From the NCBI GenBank assembly GCA_032433595.1, contig JASWJB010000427.1:1-30788 (forward strand): a stretch of 30,788 nt of DNA, in the 5' to 3' direction. This document shows, piece after piece, positions 1-8,617 of this stretch; the first letter of the stretch is position 1, and each line of letters begins with the position of its first letter. The translations under genes and the position numbers were made by a program. Below the pieces are notes generated by a model that saw nothing but the letters and a program-made list of their open reading frames with translations, was not told the origin of the DNA and searched no databases. Source of the stretch: Conoideocrella luteorostrata. Lineage: Eukaryota; Ascomycota; Sordariomycetes; Hypocreales; Clavicipitaceae.

Positions 1-11
1 CTAAATTTCTA

Positions 12-47
12 TTATTTCTATTATTATTATTATTATTTTTATTATTA

Positions 48-137
<90 letters not shown>
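12..137. repeat. (ATT)n microsatellite
   Basis: About 120 bases of almost uninterrupted ATT/TTA triplets with a few T insertions near the left end. It lies inside the AT-rich block and has no coding potential. Confidence 0.95.
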
Positions 138-141
<4 letters not shown>

Positions 142-153
142 AATTACATTTGT

Positions 154-229
154 AATTTTTGTAATGTAATGTAATTTTTGTAATGTAATGTAATTTTTGT
201 AATGTAATGTAATTTTTGTAATGTAATGT
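154..229. repeat. 19-bp tandem repeat, about 4 copies
   Basis: A unit reading AATTTTTGTAATGTAATGT recurs about four times in tandem, and shorter TAATGTAAT variants continue to about 300. It is a small minisatellite inside the AT-rich block. Confidence 0.85.
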
Positions 230-1109
230 GTAATATAATGTAATTACAAAATTCTATATGTAATTATTGTAATTTGTAATGTAATTTGTAATTGTAATGT
301 AATGCAATGCTCTGCTCTAGGTATACCTTAGTAATTATAGCTATATTTAAGTAGTATAATAAGTTAGGTAAGTTAAATTTAAGGCTTATTATTAATACTT
401 ACTAAAGGCATAAACTAAATAATTAAAGTAAGGAGCTTAGATTAGTATCTTAAGAAGGGAAGTCTTATAATAAATAGCAAAGCTTAGTTAATTTCGCTAA
501 TACTAGTAGTAGTAGTTAGTAATAGAGATTATTTTAGGCAAGCTAAATAACATAAGACTAGGCTATATCTTTAGAGCAGTGTATTAAACTAAGGGCAATT
601 TGCTATAGGTATTATAGTAGTATCTAGAATAGCGATATATTTAAGCGCAAAGAATTGCCTTATAATAAATTTTATAAGATTATGTATTTAGTATTGTAAT
701 AAAGCAACACAATATTATTTGTAATTATTGCGATAGCAGAATCTAAAGCGATGTATACGTAATCGCAATAATCGTTTTAGTAGAGCAAAAGCTTCCTAGT
801 GCGGTGCGTTAAGCAGATAGTGTTGTGTCGCGATTAAGACGAGGATAGTAAACCTTGTTAATCCCAAATGTGATAGAGACAACGCGTGCAAGGAAATGCG
901 AGACCATGCAAGCAGGAAAGTAAAAGCGGAAGCCATGGATTTGACGGAGTTATTCGGCGGGAGAGGAGGAAAGAAGAGAGTACAGGTTTGGGTTGCGTGG
1001 TCTTATAGAAATCTCTAAAGCAGCGGGAGGTCAAAAGTGGGTCGAGGGGCGGCGCCATACCCATGCAGGCAGGCGGTCGAAAACGGCAGCCAATTTGCAG
1101 TCATCAACT

Positions 1110-2640
1110 TTACCTCTTACGATCCTCAAGCGCTCTTGAAAAGTTTGTTTCCGCATCATCCCAGTTTCCTTGAATCCAAAACGCTGGTCCTAAATTGGCC
1201 ATGGGAAAGCCTATCATATATATTTCAGAGCTGTCGAGACTTTTTGAACATATCAACGCTCTGCCGAAAATGAGCTAAACCAAGCGAAAGTCTGTTGACT
1301 ATCATATAGGCAATACCGAGTTGGCTGTGTGCAGCAGCAAACCAGACATTGGGCTTGCCTCAAGTCAAAATAACCCAGAATTATAAAATTGGCAACTCGG
1401 TCCGTTGTTGATCTCATTTGATATGGCACCAGTGAATAGTATATATCGCTCAAAAGGTTCCCAGTATCGTTATGTATGTTCTCGGTGTGACTGTATAGCT
1501 CAAGTGCATGTCCCAGATACGGTTTTCCTTGAAAAGAAAAGCCACTTTCATGCAAGTACCTATTTTCATTAATATTTCGGTACGAAAAAACTCGGGAGGC
1601 CGGTCTTACGTTCCCCCATCCTAGGAAGGACGGGCCAAGACCAGTATCGACTCTTTATTCTCCAACTTCGGCTTTGACTGGCTATAAAGCTCATGAAGAT
1701 GCTCAATATGCCGAAAGATACCTTCGAAAACCTGCCATCTGCTTGCAACATGTCGTTTTTCGAGTTCGTCGTTAAAGGGCCACTTTAAATATATACATTC
1801 GGCGGCTAATACTAGAACATCTTCAAAGGTCTTTTGTGGCATTTGGGATCTGACTTCTTGAGCAATTATGCGGTGAATAGACAGCTCCTTTTTGTTCTTG
1901 TTCCGTTTAATGACAGAAGAGGACAGTAGAGCTTCTTTGCCTATTTCAAAATCATCTTCGCTTAGTAGGTTCAACGATGAGCTTCCTTTTCCATCCCAGA
2001 AAACGAAGTGCTCCTGAATCCCATCAGAATTCATCATTGAAAGTACTTGAGGTGACCAGAGAGAACTGGGCTCCAGATCATCGAAGTTCCACGCCGTTGC
2101 AAGAGTACTGCCGTGCTGGCTGAGCTGCGGATTGTTGTTTGTCCGTCTGAGCTTTCTATAGCCCTCATCTTGCGCATACTTTTTCATGAACGCGGCCACC
2201 GACCATTGGCGATGACGAATTACTCCATCCATCTGGACAATTGCGAGCGGCAGGTATCCCCAGCCTGCTCTTCCTCTGGACTTGAGTCACAGGCAGCGAC
2301 AGCTCAAGCAAACTTTGCCGCTTCAGGTTGCGGAAGTGGTTCCAAGTCGAGTCCAGGCATCTGAAACGTTTGAAAAGATTTTGGCAAGGGGTCTCTACTT
2401 GTGATCAAAATGAACCCTGTCCCCTTGGGGGGCCAGTAGTCTGACAGTAATTGAATATTGTCTGCATTGTCGAAGATTAGAAACCAAGGTGCGCCAGCGA
2501 TCAAGTTTTTCAAGTTTTCCTGATATACCCAAAACTGCACCCAATATAAGATAAAGAGATTTGCTTTCAGTGATCAAGGCTGTGGTGGCGAAATCTGCAG
2601 AGATAATCTAGTGGTGTCGCCCATGCTCAATGTCAGCCGT
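1110..2640 (-). pseudogene. NB-ARC/TPR (NLR-like STAND) pseudogene
   Basis: Minus-strand pieces in different frames line up in the order of a fungal NB-ARC-TPR protein. Positions 2540-2304 encode a Walker-B-like stretch (WFLIFDNAD), then a sensor-type LITSRD. A second frame (about 2330-2270) gives an RSLLEL-type stretch. A third frame resumes with GYLPLAIVQMDG, the GLPLA-like motif, and runs to 1621. TPR-like pieces follow at about 1555-1440 (LLSDIYYSL), about 1360-1250 (LGIAYMIVNRLSLGLAHF) and about 1220-1120 (NLGPAFWIQGNWDDAE). Each step needs a frame change or crosses a stop. The P-loop (Walker A) half is not visible upstream of 2540. Intact family members are signalling ATPases thought to act in non-self recognition and cell death. 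Introns could explain one break but not all. The gene is judged dead. Confidence 0.75.
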
Positions 2641-2949
2641 ATCAACTTCTAAAATTTAGGATGACGTGATTTAGGGATCTTAGTAATGGTTTATTATGCG
2701 GGAAAAACTACGATCTTACATCGCCACTTTTTAGTCACCCTCGTTCAGGCACTACTCAGGCGCTGCTCAGGCGAGCTCAGGGAGCTATACTTTGTTTGCT
2801 CACTGAGCATGTCCTGAGCAAGTTCCACCTACGCCTAAGCTTCAGTCGGTTCTCATGCCAAGTCTGCGAAAATCACCTCCTCTGGCCCCAAGGATAAGTG
2901 AGGTTTTTATATTTTAAGGCTTGGTCGCCGCCATCTGCTTGCGAAAGCT
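2641..2949. other. Intergenic spacer with CTCAGG repeats
   Basis: No gene seen. Positions 2746-2782 carry closely spaced copies of (A/C)TCAGGCG(C/A), a short degenerate tandem repeat. The spacer separates the NLR-like relic from the 3' end of the HET gene. Confidence 0.5.
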
Positions 2950-4869
2950 CTAGCATAAAGTAATGTCATCTTCATACAAAGTCCTGTCAGCCGCCCAATC
3001 TTTACTCTCAGCCCGTCCAAGTAGTTCAAACCCCCGAAACTCTTCTCGAATGATCTGGGGTGTCGCACCAGCGATGTAGGCCCCGCCAAGAAGCTGATAT
3101 AATTTCTTTCTCCCTGCACTTCGCAGCACACAAGGCATCTTACACCCGAAAATAGTACCACATTGATCATCCAGGGAGACGAAGTCGGCGTGACCAAAAT
3201 AGCCGCGTCGAGTAAGGAACATTCTTTTCCCGTCGAGTGACAATCGACATATGGAGTGATAGGAGGTCTTGTCCCCACCCTCAGCTATAGTTTTCCAATA
3301 CTGGGTATCTATTGCCTCCTCCGCCCCGGTCCTCTGATGAAGCTGAAGCAAAAACGCTGCTTGAGATCTCCGTGCGCCTTCCGCACTTATCAGCAAAGGA
3401 TTCCCGTGTAGAGTCTCGATGAAAGCATGAAGGCGACCGAGAGGTGGATATGGAGTGGCAGCGCTAGTCTGGACAACAGCCTTCCAGACATTGGCAATAT
3501 CGTCGAGCGTCACATCAGAGCTGAACATCTCACTTACGTAGATTATCGGATCCAAGATGACAGCCCGCACGCTCAATGTGGCATCAGTAATGTAGGGGCG
3601 GTGAGTAAAGAAATCTCGATCCGTCAATGCTTTCCAAAACGGGAGAAAAAGCTTGCTCCTTCGACGGAGATCCCACCGAGGGATCCATGACGGCAAGTTT
3701 GCATCCAAGGTCTCCTGGTTGTGTTGGACGTAATCGAGCAGCTCAACGCTCCTTTTCTTATGGATATACTCTACCGCAAAATCATTATAAACGTCTAGGA
3801 AGTTTTGGTCGTAATTGGGTTGCAATCTCAAAGCTGTATCTGACGCATCATCATGCGTCGACATCAGTCCTAAAAAGGCATATATCCTGTCTCTCGGATC
3901 TGTCAATTCCAAATCCCGAGCACTCTCCAGCGTGTTGAGTGCCCTCACTACAGGCGAGTCCTCGTCCTCCCAGAAAAACCGTGCCTCATTCTGATTTCGG
4001 AAGAAGTAGTTATGGGTGTGGAGACCACATGTACCAACGTCATAGGCTTGTGTGCAGCTCGGTGCGCGAAAATTTGCCCACGCATCAACTCGCATCAGCT
4101 CCGCCCAGTTGATTTCACATTGACCCCACATGATAAGACTCTTTGGAGCGAGTGCTGCCTCTTGGACGACCCAGCCGCGGCAAAACCAGGCACATTGACA
4201 GAGAACTGCGATGGACTCCCACCGCGTATCGCTGAAGGCTGCATCATCCTGTCCAAGATATGGAAACAATGCCCATGGTCCATCATTCTTTTTGCAAGTG
4301 TTCAGAATCCTCGTATTAATATCTTGGATCAGTCCGGCAGCAGCCTTGGCATGACCCTTATCATCATCCCCCAAACAAATCAAGGCTTGTTTGCCGCTGC
4401 AATAGATTCGCGCCATTAGGCCGACTTGGTTGCCTTTCTCCTTCACATCTTCTTGGTTGATGCATATGGAGTCTGCCCAAAGGGATCGAGGCTCGGTCTC
4501 TAATCTCAGCCGTTTCAACACGTTTGACAGGCTCTGTGTGATCTTTAAAACTCGCCCGTCACATAAAATAGTCTGATTTCGCACTGGGGAGCCCCAGACG
4601 TACGAAACAGCCTCATACGCCGGAGGATTGTCCAATGAATCGCTCCGAAGGCTGCATTCCAGCTTGTCATTGCCTCGTCCGGGTTTCAAGATAAAATACC
4701 GAAAAACGGAGCCTGGCGGGAGTGCGGAGTATTGGTGTTTACCTCGGAAAAACGAGAACAGTAAGTCTGGCATATCTGCATGCATTGTGTGATGAAGTGA
4801 GCGCGGGCAGCCCTTGGATACTTGGTTGGGCTTGGGGCTCTTCTTGTACGCGTAAGATCTACTCCGCAT
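2950..4869 (-). CDS. HET-domain protein (heterokaryon incompatibility type)
   Basis: An intronless 639-residue ORF with the three landmarks of the HET domain (Pfam PF06985). These are YEAVSYVWGSP at residues 85-95, LWADSICINQED at about 130-141, and RGWVVQEAALA at about 231-241. The tail near residue 540 onward has the usual end: RRGYFGHADFV, then GCKMPCVLR and a GGAYIAGA stretch. The length is typical, so the gene looks complete. HET proteins act in vegetative incompatibility, causing growth arrest or cell death after contact with non-self hyphae; this particular gene's role is inferred only from the family. Met1 at 4869 is the first ATG; Met29 or Met33 could also serve, because the conserved part begins after residue 45. 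It lies 3' of the NLR-like relic on the same strand. Cytosolic; no signal peptide or membrane segment seen. Confidence 0.9.
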   Translation of the reverse strand: MRSRSYAYKKSPKPNQVSKGCPRSLHHTMHADMPDLLFSFFRGKHQYSALPPGSVFRYFILKPGRGNDKLECSLRSDSLDNPPAYEAVSYVWGSPVRNQTILCDGRVLKITQSLSNVLKRLRLETEPRSLWADSICINQEDVKEKGNQVGLMARIYCSGKQALICLGDDDKGHAKAAAGLIQDINTRILNTCKKNDGPWALFPYLGQDDAAFSDTRWESIAVLCQCAWFCRGWVVQEAALAPKSLIMWGQCEINWAELMRVDAWANFRAPSCTQAYDVGTCGLHTHNYFFRNQNEARFFWEDEDSPVVRALNTLESARDLELTDPRDRIYAFLGLMSTHDDASDTALRLQPNYDQNFLDVYNDFAVEYIHKKRSVELLDYVQHNQETLDANLPSWIPRWDLRRRSKLFLPFWKALTDRDFFTHRPYITDATLSVRAVILDPIIYVSEMFSSDVTLDDIANVWKAVVQTSAATPYPPLGRLHAFIETLHGNPLLISAEGARRSQAAFLLQLHQRTGAEEAIDTQYWKTIAEGGDKTSYHSICRLSLDGKRMFLTRRGYFGHADFVSLDDQCGTIFGCKMPCVLRSAGRKKLYQLLGGAYIAGATPQIIREEFRGFELLGRAESKDWAADRTLYEDDITLC

Positions 4870-5239
4870 ACCGCTTGTTAGCTACAAAGATGCGGCGGCT
4901 ATCGACAGGGAAGCTGCACAGCGAGCCACGTGTACAGCAGCTATGCAAATGGTAGTTAAATTTGTAATCGTGTTAGAAGACTAGACTTATGCCAAAGTAG
5001 ATCTTGCGGCACCAAATTACTATATTTTTATTTGTTCTTTTTTTGTTAACAGACCCCTTCCTCACGGCTAAATTATCGTCTGCGCCTAATAACTCGAACC
5101 AGGTTACCAATCACAGGGCATTTAGAATTATTAGTGGCGACAGGCGACAGTCCATTTGTTCATTGTCCGAGAAGATTTCTGTGCTGAGCTTCAGGTGTCC
5201 TCGCCCGATAAGCCACGTCGCTCACCCCCACACCAGCAT
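4870..5239. other. Intergenic, no gene seen
   Basis: This stretch separates the HET gene start (4869) from the 3' end of the small CxxC gene (5240); both are on the minus strand. It should hold the HET promoter, but no convincing TATA box is visible. The ORFs on the plus strand here have no family features. Confidence 0.5.
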
Positions 5240-5632
5240 CTATTTCATGCAGGAGTACTTCTTGTTAGAATAGCTCGGAGGATTTGGACCTGGTGTGCCG
5301 CATTTATAGCAATTTGGAGCACGCGAATTATCGGTATGCGAGTATTTGTTGTCATCAATGACCCTGGCTAAGAACTCCTTGCTGTGGACTTGAAGAGCTG
5401 TGTTGAACAAATCAAGAACAGTGAATTGCCGGCCACAATTTGCACAAAGCTCCCCTCCTTTCGCGAAGCGGAGGGTGAAATCACCGAGCGCGCCTTCCTG
5501 GACACCAATAAGTTCTTCAGTGCGCTTGACGTCTTCGAGAGGGAATTCGCGCAGAACGACATGATCTGGGGATTCTTCATGAATCTTGGCGACCCAAACG
5601 TCATGTTCCTCTTTTGTGATGGTGGTGCTCAT
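5240..5632 (-). CDS. Small protein with two CxxC pairs, function unknown
   Basis: A 130-residue intronless ORF. I start it at the ATG at 5632 (MSTTITKEEHD) rather than at 5710, because the extra 26 residues are hydrophobic and low-complexity and the TATA box at 5736-5744 suits the downstream ATG. It contains ELCANCG (C63, C66) and NCYKCG (C108, C111), plus a late cysteine (C128) in a proline/serine tail. The spacing suggests a small zinc-binding fold, but no named family is recognised. The N-terminal 60 residues are acidic and charged, with no signal peptide or transmembrane segment. It resembles uncharacterised small fungal proteins in style. It lies between the two HET genes, but nothing proves a shared role. 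Confidence 0.7.
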   Translation of the reverse strand: MSTTITKEEHDVWVAKIHEESPDHVVLREFPLEDVKRTEELIGVQEGALGDFTLRFAKGGELCANCGRQFTVLDLFNTALQVHSKEFLARVIDDNKYSHTDNSRAPNCYKCGTPGPNPPSYSNKKYSCMK

Positions 5633-5735
5633 GATTGTTTCGATTTGCCGAGATAATAAGAAGACAGGGGGATACAGAGAAAGATAAGAGATGGTTGCCA
5701 AGATATTCAACCCAAGTTCAAACGCCGGAATGAGG

Positions 5736-5744
5736 CTTTATATA
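5736..5744 (-). promoter_or_regulatory. TATA box of the small CxxC gene
   Basis: On the minus strand this reads TATATAAAG, about 105 bases upstream of the ATG at 5632. That is a reasonable distance for a fungal TATA-type promoter with a short leader. Confidence 0.5.
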
Positions 5745-6106
5745 CTGGGACTATCCGACGGTCGCTTGTCTAGTATGAGTTTATCTAGTTGGATAGGCAT
5801 TTGTCCGATATTGATTGGCACAACACCACCCATAGATGATCCCGGACTGCTCATGTAGCTCTGCAGCTTGCCACAGCAGACTGAAGGGATGTGTTTGTTA
5901 CCTGAATCACGGGGGGTAGAAGATTGGACCAGTCGCCGTATGCACAGACATGCTTTCGATTTTTTGCGACATTGTGAAATCTCATAGGAACCCTTGCTGT
6001 CATAGGATTCGAGCATTCGAGGGATGAAATAGTGAGGCGAACGAGCTGCATACAAACGGGGCGGCATGCTGTTGGATAGTGGAGAAGTTCTCGGACAACA
6101 AATGAA

Positions 6107-6193
6107 GGTCTCGGACAATAAAGGTATTGGATAACGAAGAAGGTCTCGGACAATAAAGGTATTGGAGAACGAAGAAGGTCTCGGACAACGAGG
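6107..6193. repeat. 35-bp minisatellite, 2.5 copies
   Basis: A 35-base unit beginning GGTCTCGGACAATAAAGG repeats at 6107-6141 and 6142-6176 with one clear mismatch. A partial third copy follows at 6177, and a related copy lies just upstream near 6088. There is no spacer structure, so it is not a CRISPR. A long minus-strand ORF across it arises from the repeat and is not supported. Confidence 0.85.
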
Positions 6194-6248
6194 TGGCAGG
6201 AAGATGACAGGAAGATGGTAGGAAGATGGCAGGAAGATGGCTGGAAAT
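6194..6248. repeat. 11-bp tandem repeat (TGGCAGGAAGA)
   Basis: About five copies of an 11-base unit, TGGCAGGAAGA with small variations, directly follow the 35-bp minisatellite. Confidence 0.85.
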
Positions 6249-6350
6249 AAGGTGTCCAGAAGGAGGCTATCGCGAGAGATGAATAGGAGGCATCGTAGAA
6301 GGAATTGGACGGGAATGATCAACAAGAAGAATCATGTATCATCGCATCCA

Positions 6351-6509
6351 TCAATTTACATGCATTTTATTCCTTTCAATCCACTTCCATACTGTCGCTT
6401 CCGACACATGCAGATACCTGTTCAGCTCGGTCATCAGCTTGCGCGATCCCACTCGCTTCTGTTCCCGGATTGAATTAGCACTTTCGTTATCAGGCCTCAA
6501 GAAGGAGCC
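6351..6509 (-). pseudogene. HTH-like coding scrap, possible transposase remnant
   Basis: A minus-strand stop-to-stop stretch of 52 codons encodes a basic segment containing REQKRVGSRKLMTELN followed by VSEATVWKWIERN. This has the look of a helix-turn-helix DNA-binding region such as those at the start of transposases or integrases. There is no start codon, no continuation on either side, and it lies next to minisatellites. I treat it as a fragment of a mobile element; the family is not identified. It could also be chance, since it is short. Confidence 0.3.
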
Positions 6510-8023
6510 TCAAGAGACTCACCAACACACCTTGTATTTAGCCCATCCACAAGAACTAGGAGAAATACTGTATAAATACTTTGGATCTCTACGACTTGCA
6601 AAAGGCGTCATGGATGGTGCACCCTACGGGTTAAACGAAGCGTCATGAATAGCATAATTAGCTCCTTCAGCAAGCGAACATTTGGTTGTTTGGCCATAGT
6701 GAGAGCAATACAGTGAGTGCCAAGCATACCATCTCCAGAAGCCAAGTTCTGCAAACGCCGAGGTCGGGTTAGGAAATGAAAAAGCGGAGGCGCGTTGTAG
6801 TCAAAGAAAGCAAGCTTCGATGCAAACAAACAAACAAAACCCACAGCGCCCGGAGAGAATGGTACTTGTCATAAGGGATAGCTCATATCTCTCTCCGGGG
6901 ACTATGTACATGATGGCTATTCTTTATTGGCCCGCTTGTAAAAAATCTTGGGAGCATCATGCAACCTGCTGCATAGCGAATGGTATCAATCTGAGCTATT
7001 GAGCGTTATTGGCCGCTAAACGAGAATCGTTGGGGGCGGCGATGTGATAAATTCATGACCAAGCTCCCATTCTTCACTGCGGGCATGACCGATTCGGGAT
7101 GGCCAATGTTGGGCATCATTTGACAAGGTCAATTAGACTGCGTATGAGAGGAGCATCGGCGAGTTCCGTGCTGAGAGACTGAGAAAGAGAGTAGATCCGA
7201 AAACCCCAAAATAAGCAGGGCGATCGTATTGACGGATAAATTAATTTTGTAAAGTATGCGATATAAAATGAAACGAACCAAATTAGAGAGCGAGTAGCAA
7301 TCAATGGCAAGGAGCAGATTCTAGGGCAACTGTATGTCTGCCTCCGAGAAACATGGTCGAATGCGAAAGTTATCCGGTCCGGGTCTGTTGCATGCAACAT
7401 TGAACCAAGGCACAACTCTCTCCCCGCGCCACAATGAGGGGGCCAACTTGCCATCCCATGGACATGGCAAGTGCTGATTCGTGCCACGTCCCCCTTCAAA
7501 TTTTGCGGATGCGCTGCCATCCGTCACTTGCCGCTTTCTATCGTTGGTCTCGGCTCGATAAGAGAAATCAGCCAATATGGCCTTGGATCCGGGCACTTTG
7601 CTGTCTACGCGCTGAATCTCTCATCTGGGCGGGCTTATTCAATGTCACACCCGCACGCTGTTAACAAGAAAACATTTGAAATATTGAGCCGATGCTAATA
7701 GTGATGGGGAAGCCAGACGGGACCATATTCTCGTGTGAGAAGATCCGGCTGTCCAAGCTGCGGCCAACCACTATAATACATTGCGGATTAGTAGCATAGT
7801 ACAAATCTCGCAGAAACAACAAAAAATCTGGGATGCGATTCAATCTCGGTTGCATGGGTGCTCTTGTCATGGAGTTTATTTTGCGGACCGCCTGGTTGCT
7901 AGCCTAATGTTGATCGATGCGTCCCGCCCCCAAAAAACCTCGTAACCGCATTGCTAGCCCATGCAAATTCCCAGGCGATGTACGGAGTACTTCAACTTGG
8001 AATACCTCATTACATATCACGTG

Positions 8024-8050
8024 AAGCAAGCAAGCAAGCAAGCAAACAAG
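8024..8050. repeat. (AAGC)n microsatellite
   Basis: About six AAGC units in a row with one A-for-G change near the right end, about 570 bases upstream of the HET gene. Confidence 0.9.
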
Positions 8051-8336
8051 AAACGGTAACGTGCTTTAGCAGCAAATATCCTTTGAAGGTATTCTATAGA
8101 GGCACACTTGATAGGTTCAGCGCCTGTCGGTACCATGAGGCTGATATTTAGCGTCTTCTGTTTGTGCCTGCCTGCCCCAGCCTTGTTGCTAATATGAGCA
8201 TATCGTACGGCAGAGCACCTTTAATCATTGTAAGCAGCATTGTTGTCACGATGGGCAGCACTGGGTTTACCCACTGCGCCAGTCACAAAAGAGATCCAGC
8301 AGCAGCGGCCGATGCCGAATCCCCCTAGTATCCATC

Positions 8337-8345
8337 TTTATAAGG
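8337..8345 (+). promoter_or_regulatory. Possible TATA box of the large HET gene
   Basis: TTTATAAGG lies about 275 bases upstream of the ATG at 8618. It is the only TATA-like site near the gene; the distance implies a long leader, so the call is weak. Confidence 0.3.
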
Positions 8346-8617
8346 CGCCTATTGGCCCAAGTCACCTAACGAGCCCCTGACAATTTAGTCACCGTAAGCC
8401 CTAGTGCAGCCACTGCGTAATCCGACACATACATTTCCTACAGCCTGCCAGCCCAAATCAAGCTCCTGTTATTGGTTGGTGTCACCAACCTCCGCCCAAA
8501 GTAACGTCGAGCAGTCCCCTCAAACTGATTCAAGGACGCTGGCTAATTCGCCTACACAAAGGTACGCTGATGATGACTGGTGACAGCGACGCAATTCAAG
8601 GCTATGCGGGGTAACTA

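Larger units (their letters stand above)
1..1109. repeat. AT-rich, RIP-like gene-free DNA
   Basis: The first ~850 bases are extremely AT-rich, full of TpA steps and stop codons in all frames, with no supportable gene. This composition is what repeat-induced point mutation leaves in old transposons of Pezizomycotina, though I cannot identify the parent element. From about 850 to 1109 the composition returns to normal without a recognisable gene. There are no TTAGGG telomere repeats, so this is not a chromosome tip as far as can be seen. Confidence 0.7.
6600..8617. other. 2-kb intergenic region upstream of the large HET gene
   Basis: No gene is supported here. ORFs on both strands are short and have no recognisable motifs. 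A microsatellite of AAGC units lies at 8024-8050, next to a CACGTG at 8019-8024. The right end is the presumed promoter of the HET gene at 8618. Confidence 0.55.

Noticed and set aside
1..300. Telomere or subtelomeric end
   Set aside because: The repeats are ATT and TAATG units; no TTAGGG or CCCTAA arrays are present.
6107..6193. CRISPR-like direct repeats
   Set aside because: Repeats are directly adjacent without spacers, in a eukaryotic genome; this is a minisatellite.
5738..6325. 195-residue minus-strand ORF
   Set aside because: Its repeated RDL.RYP.PLLSETF segments come from translating the 35-bp minisatellite; no independent support.
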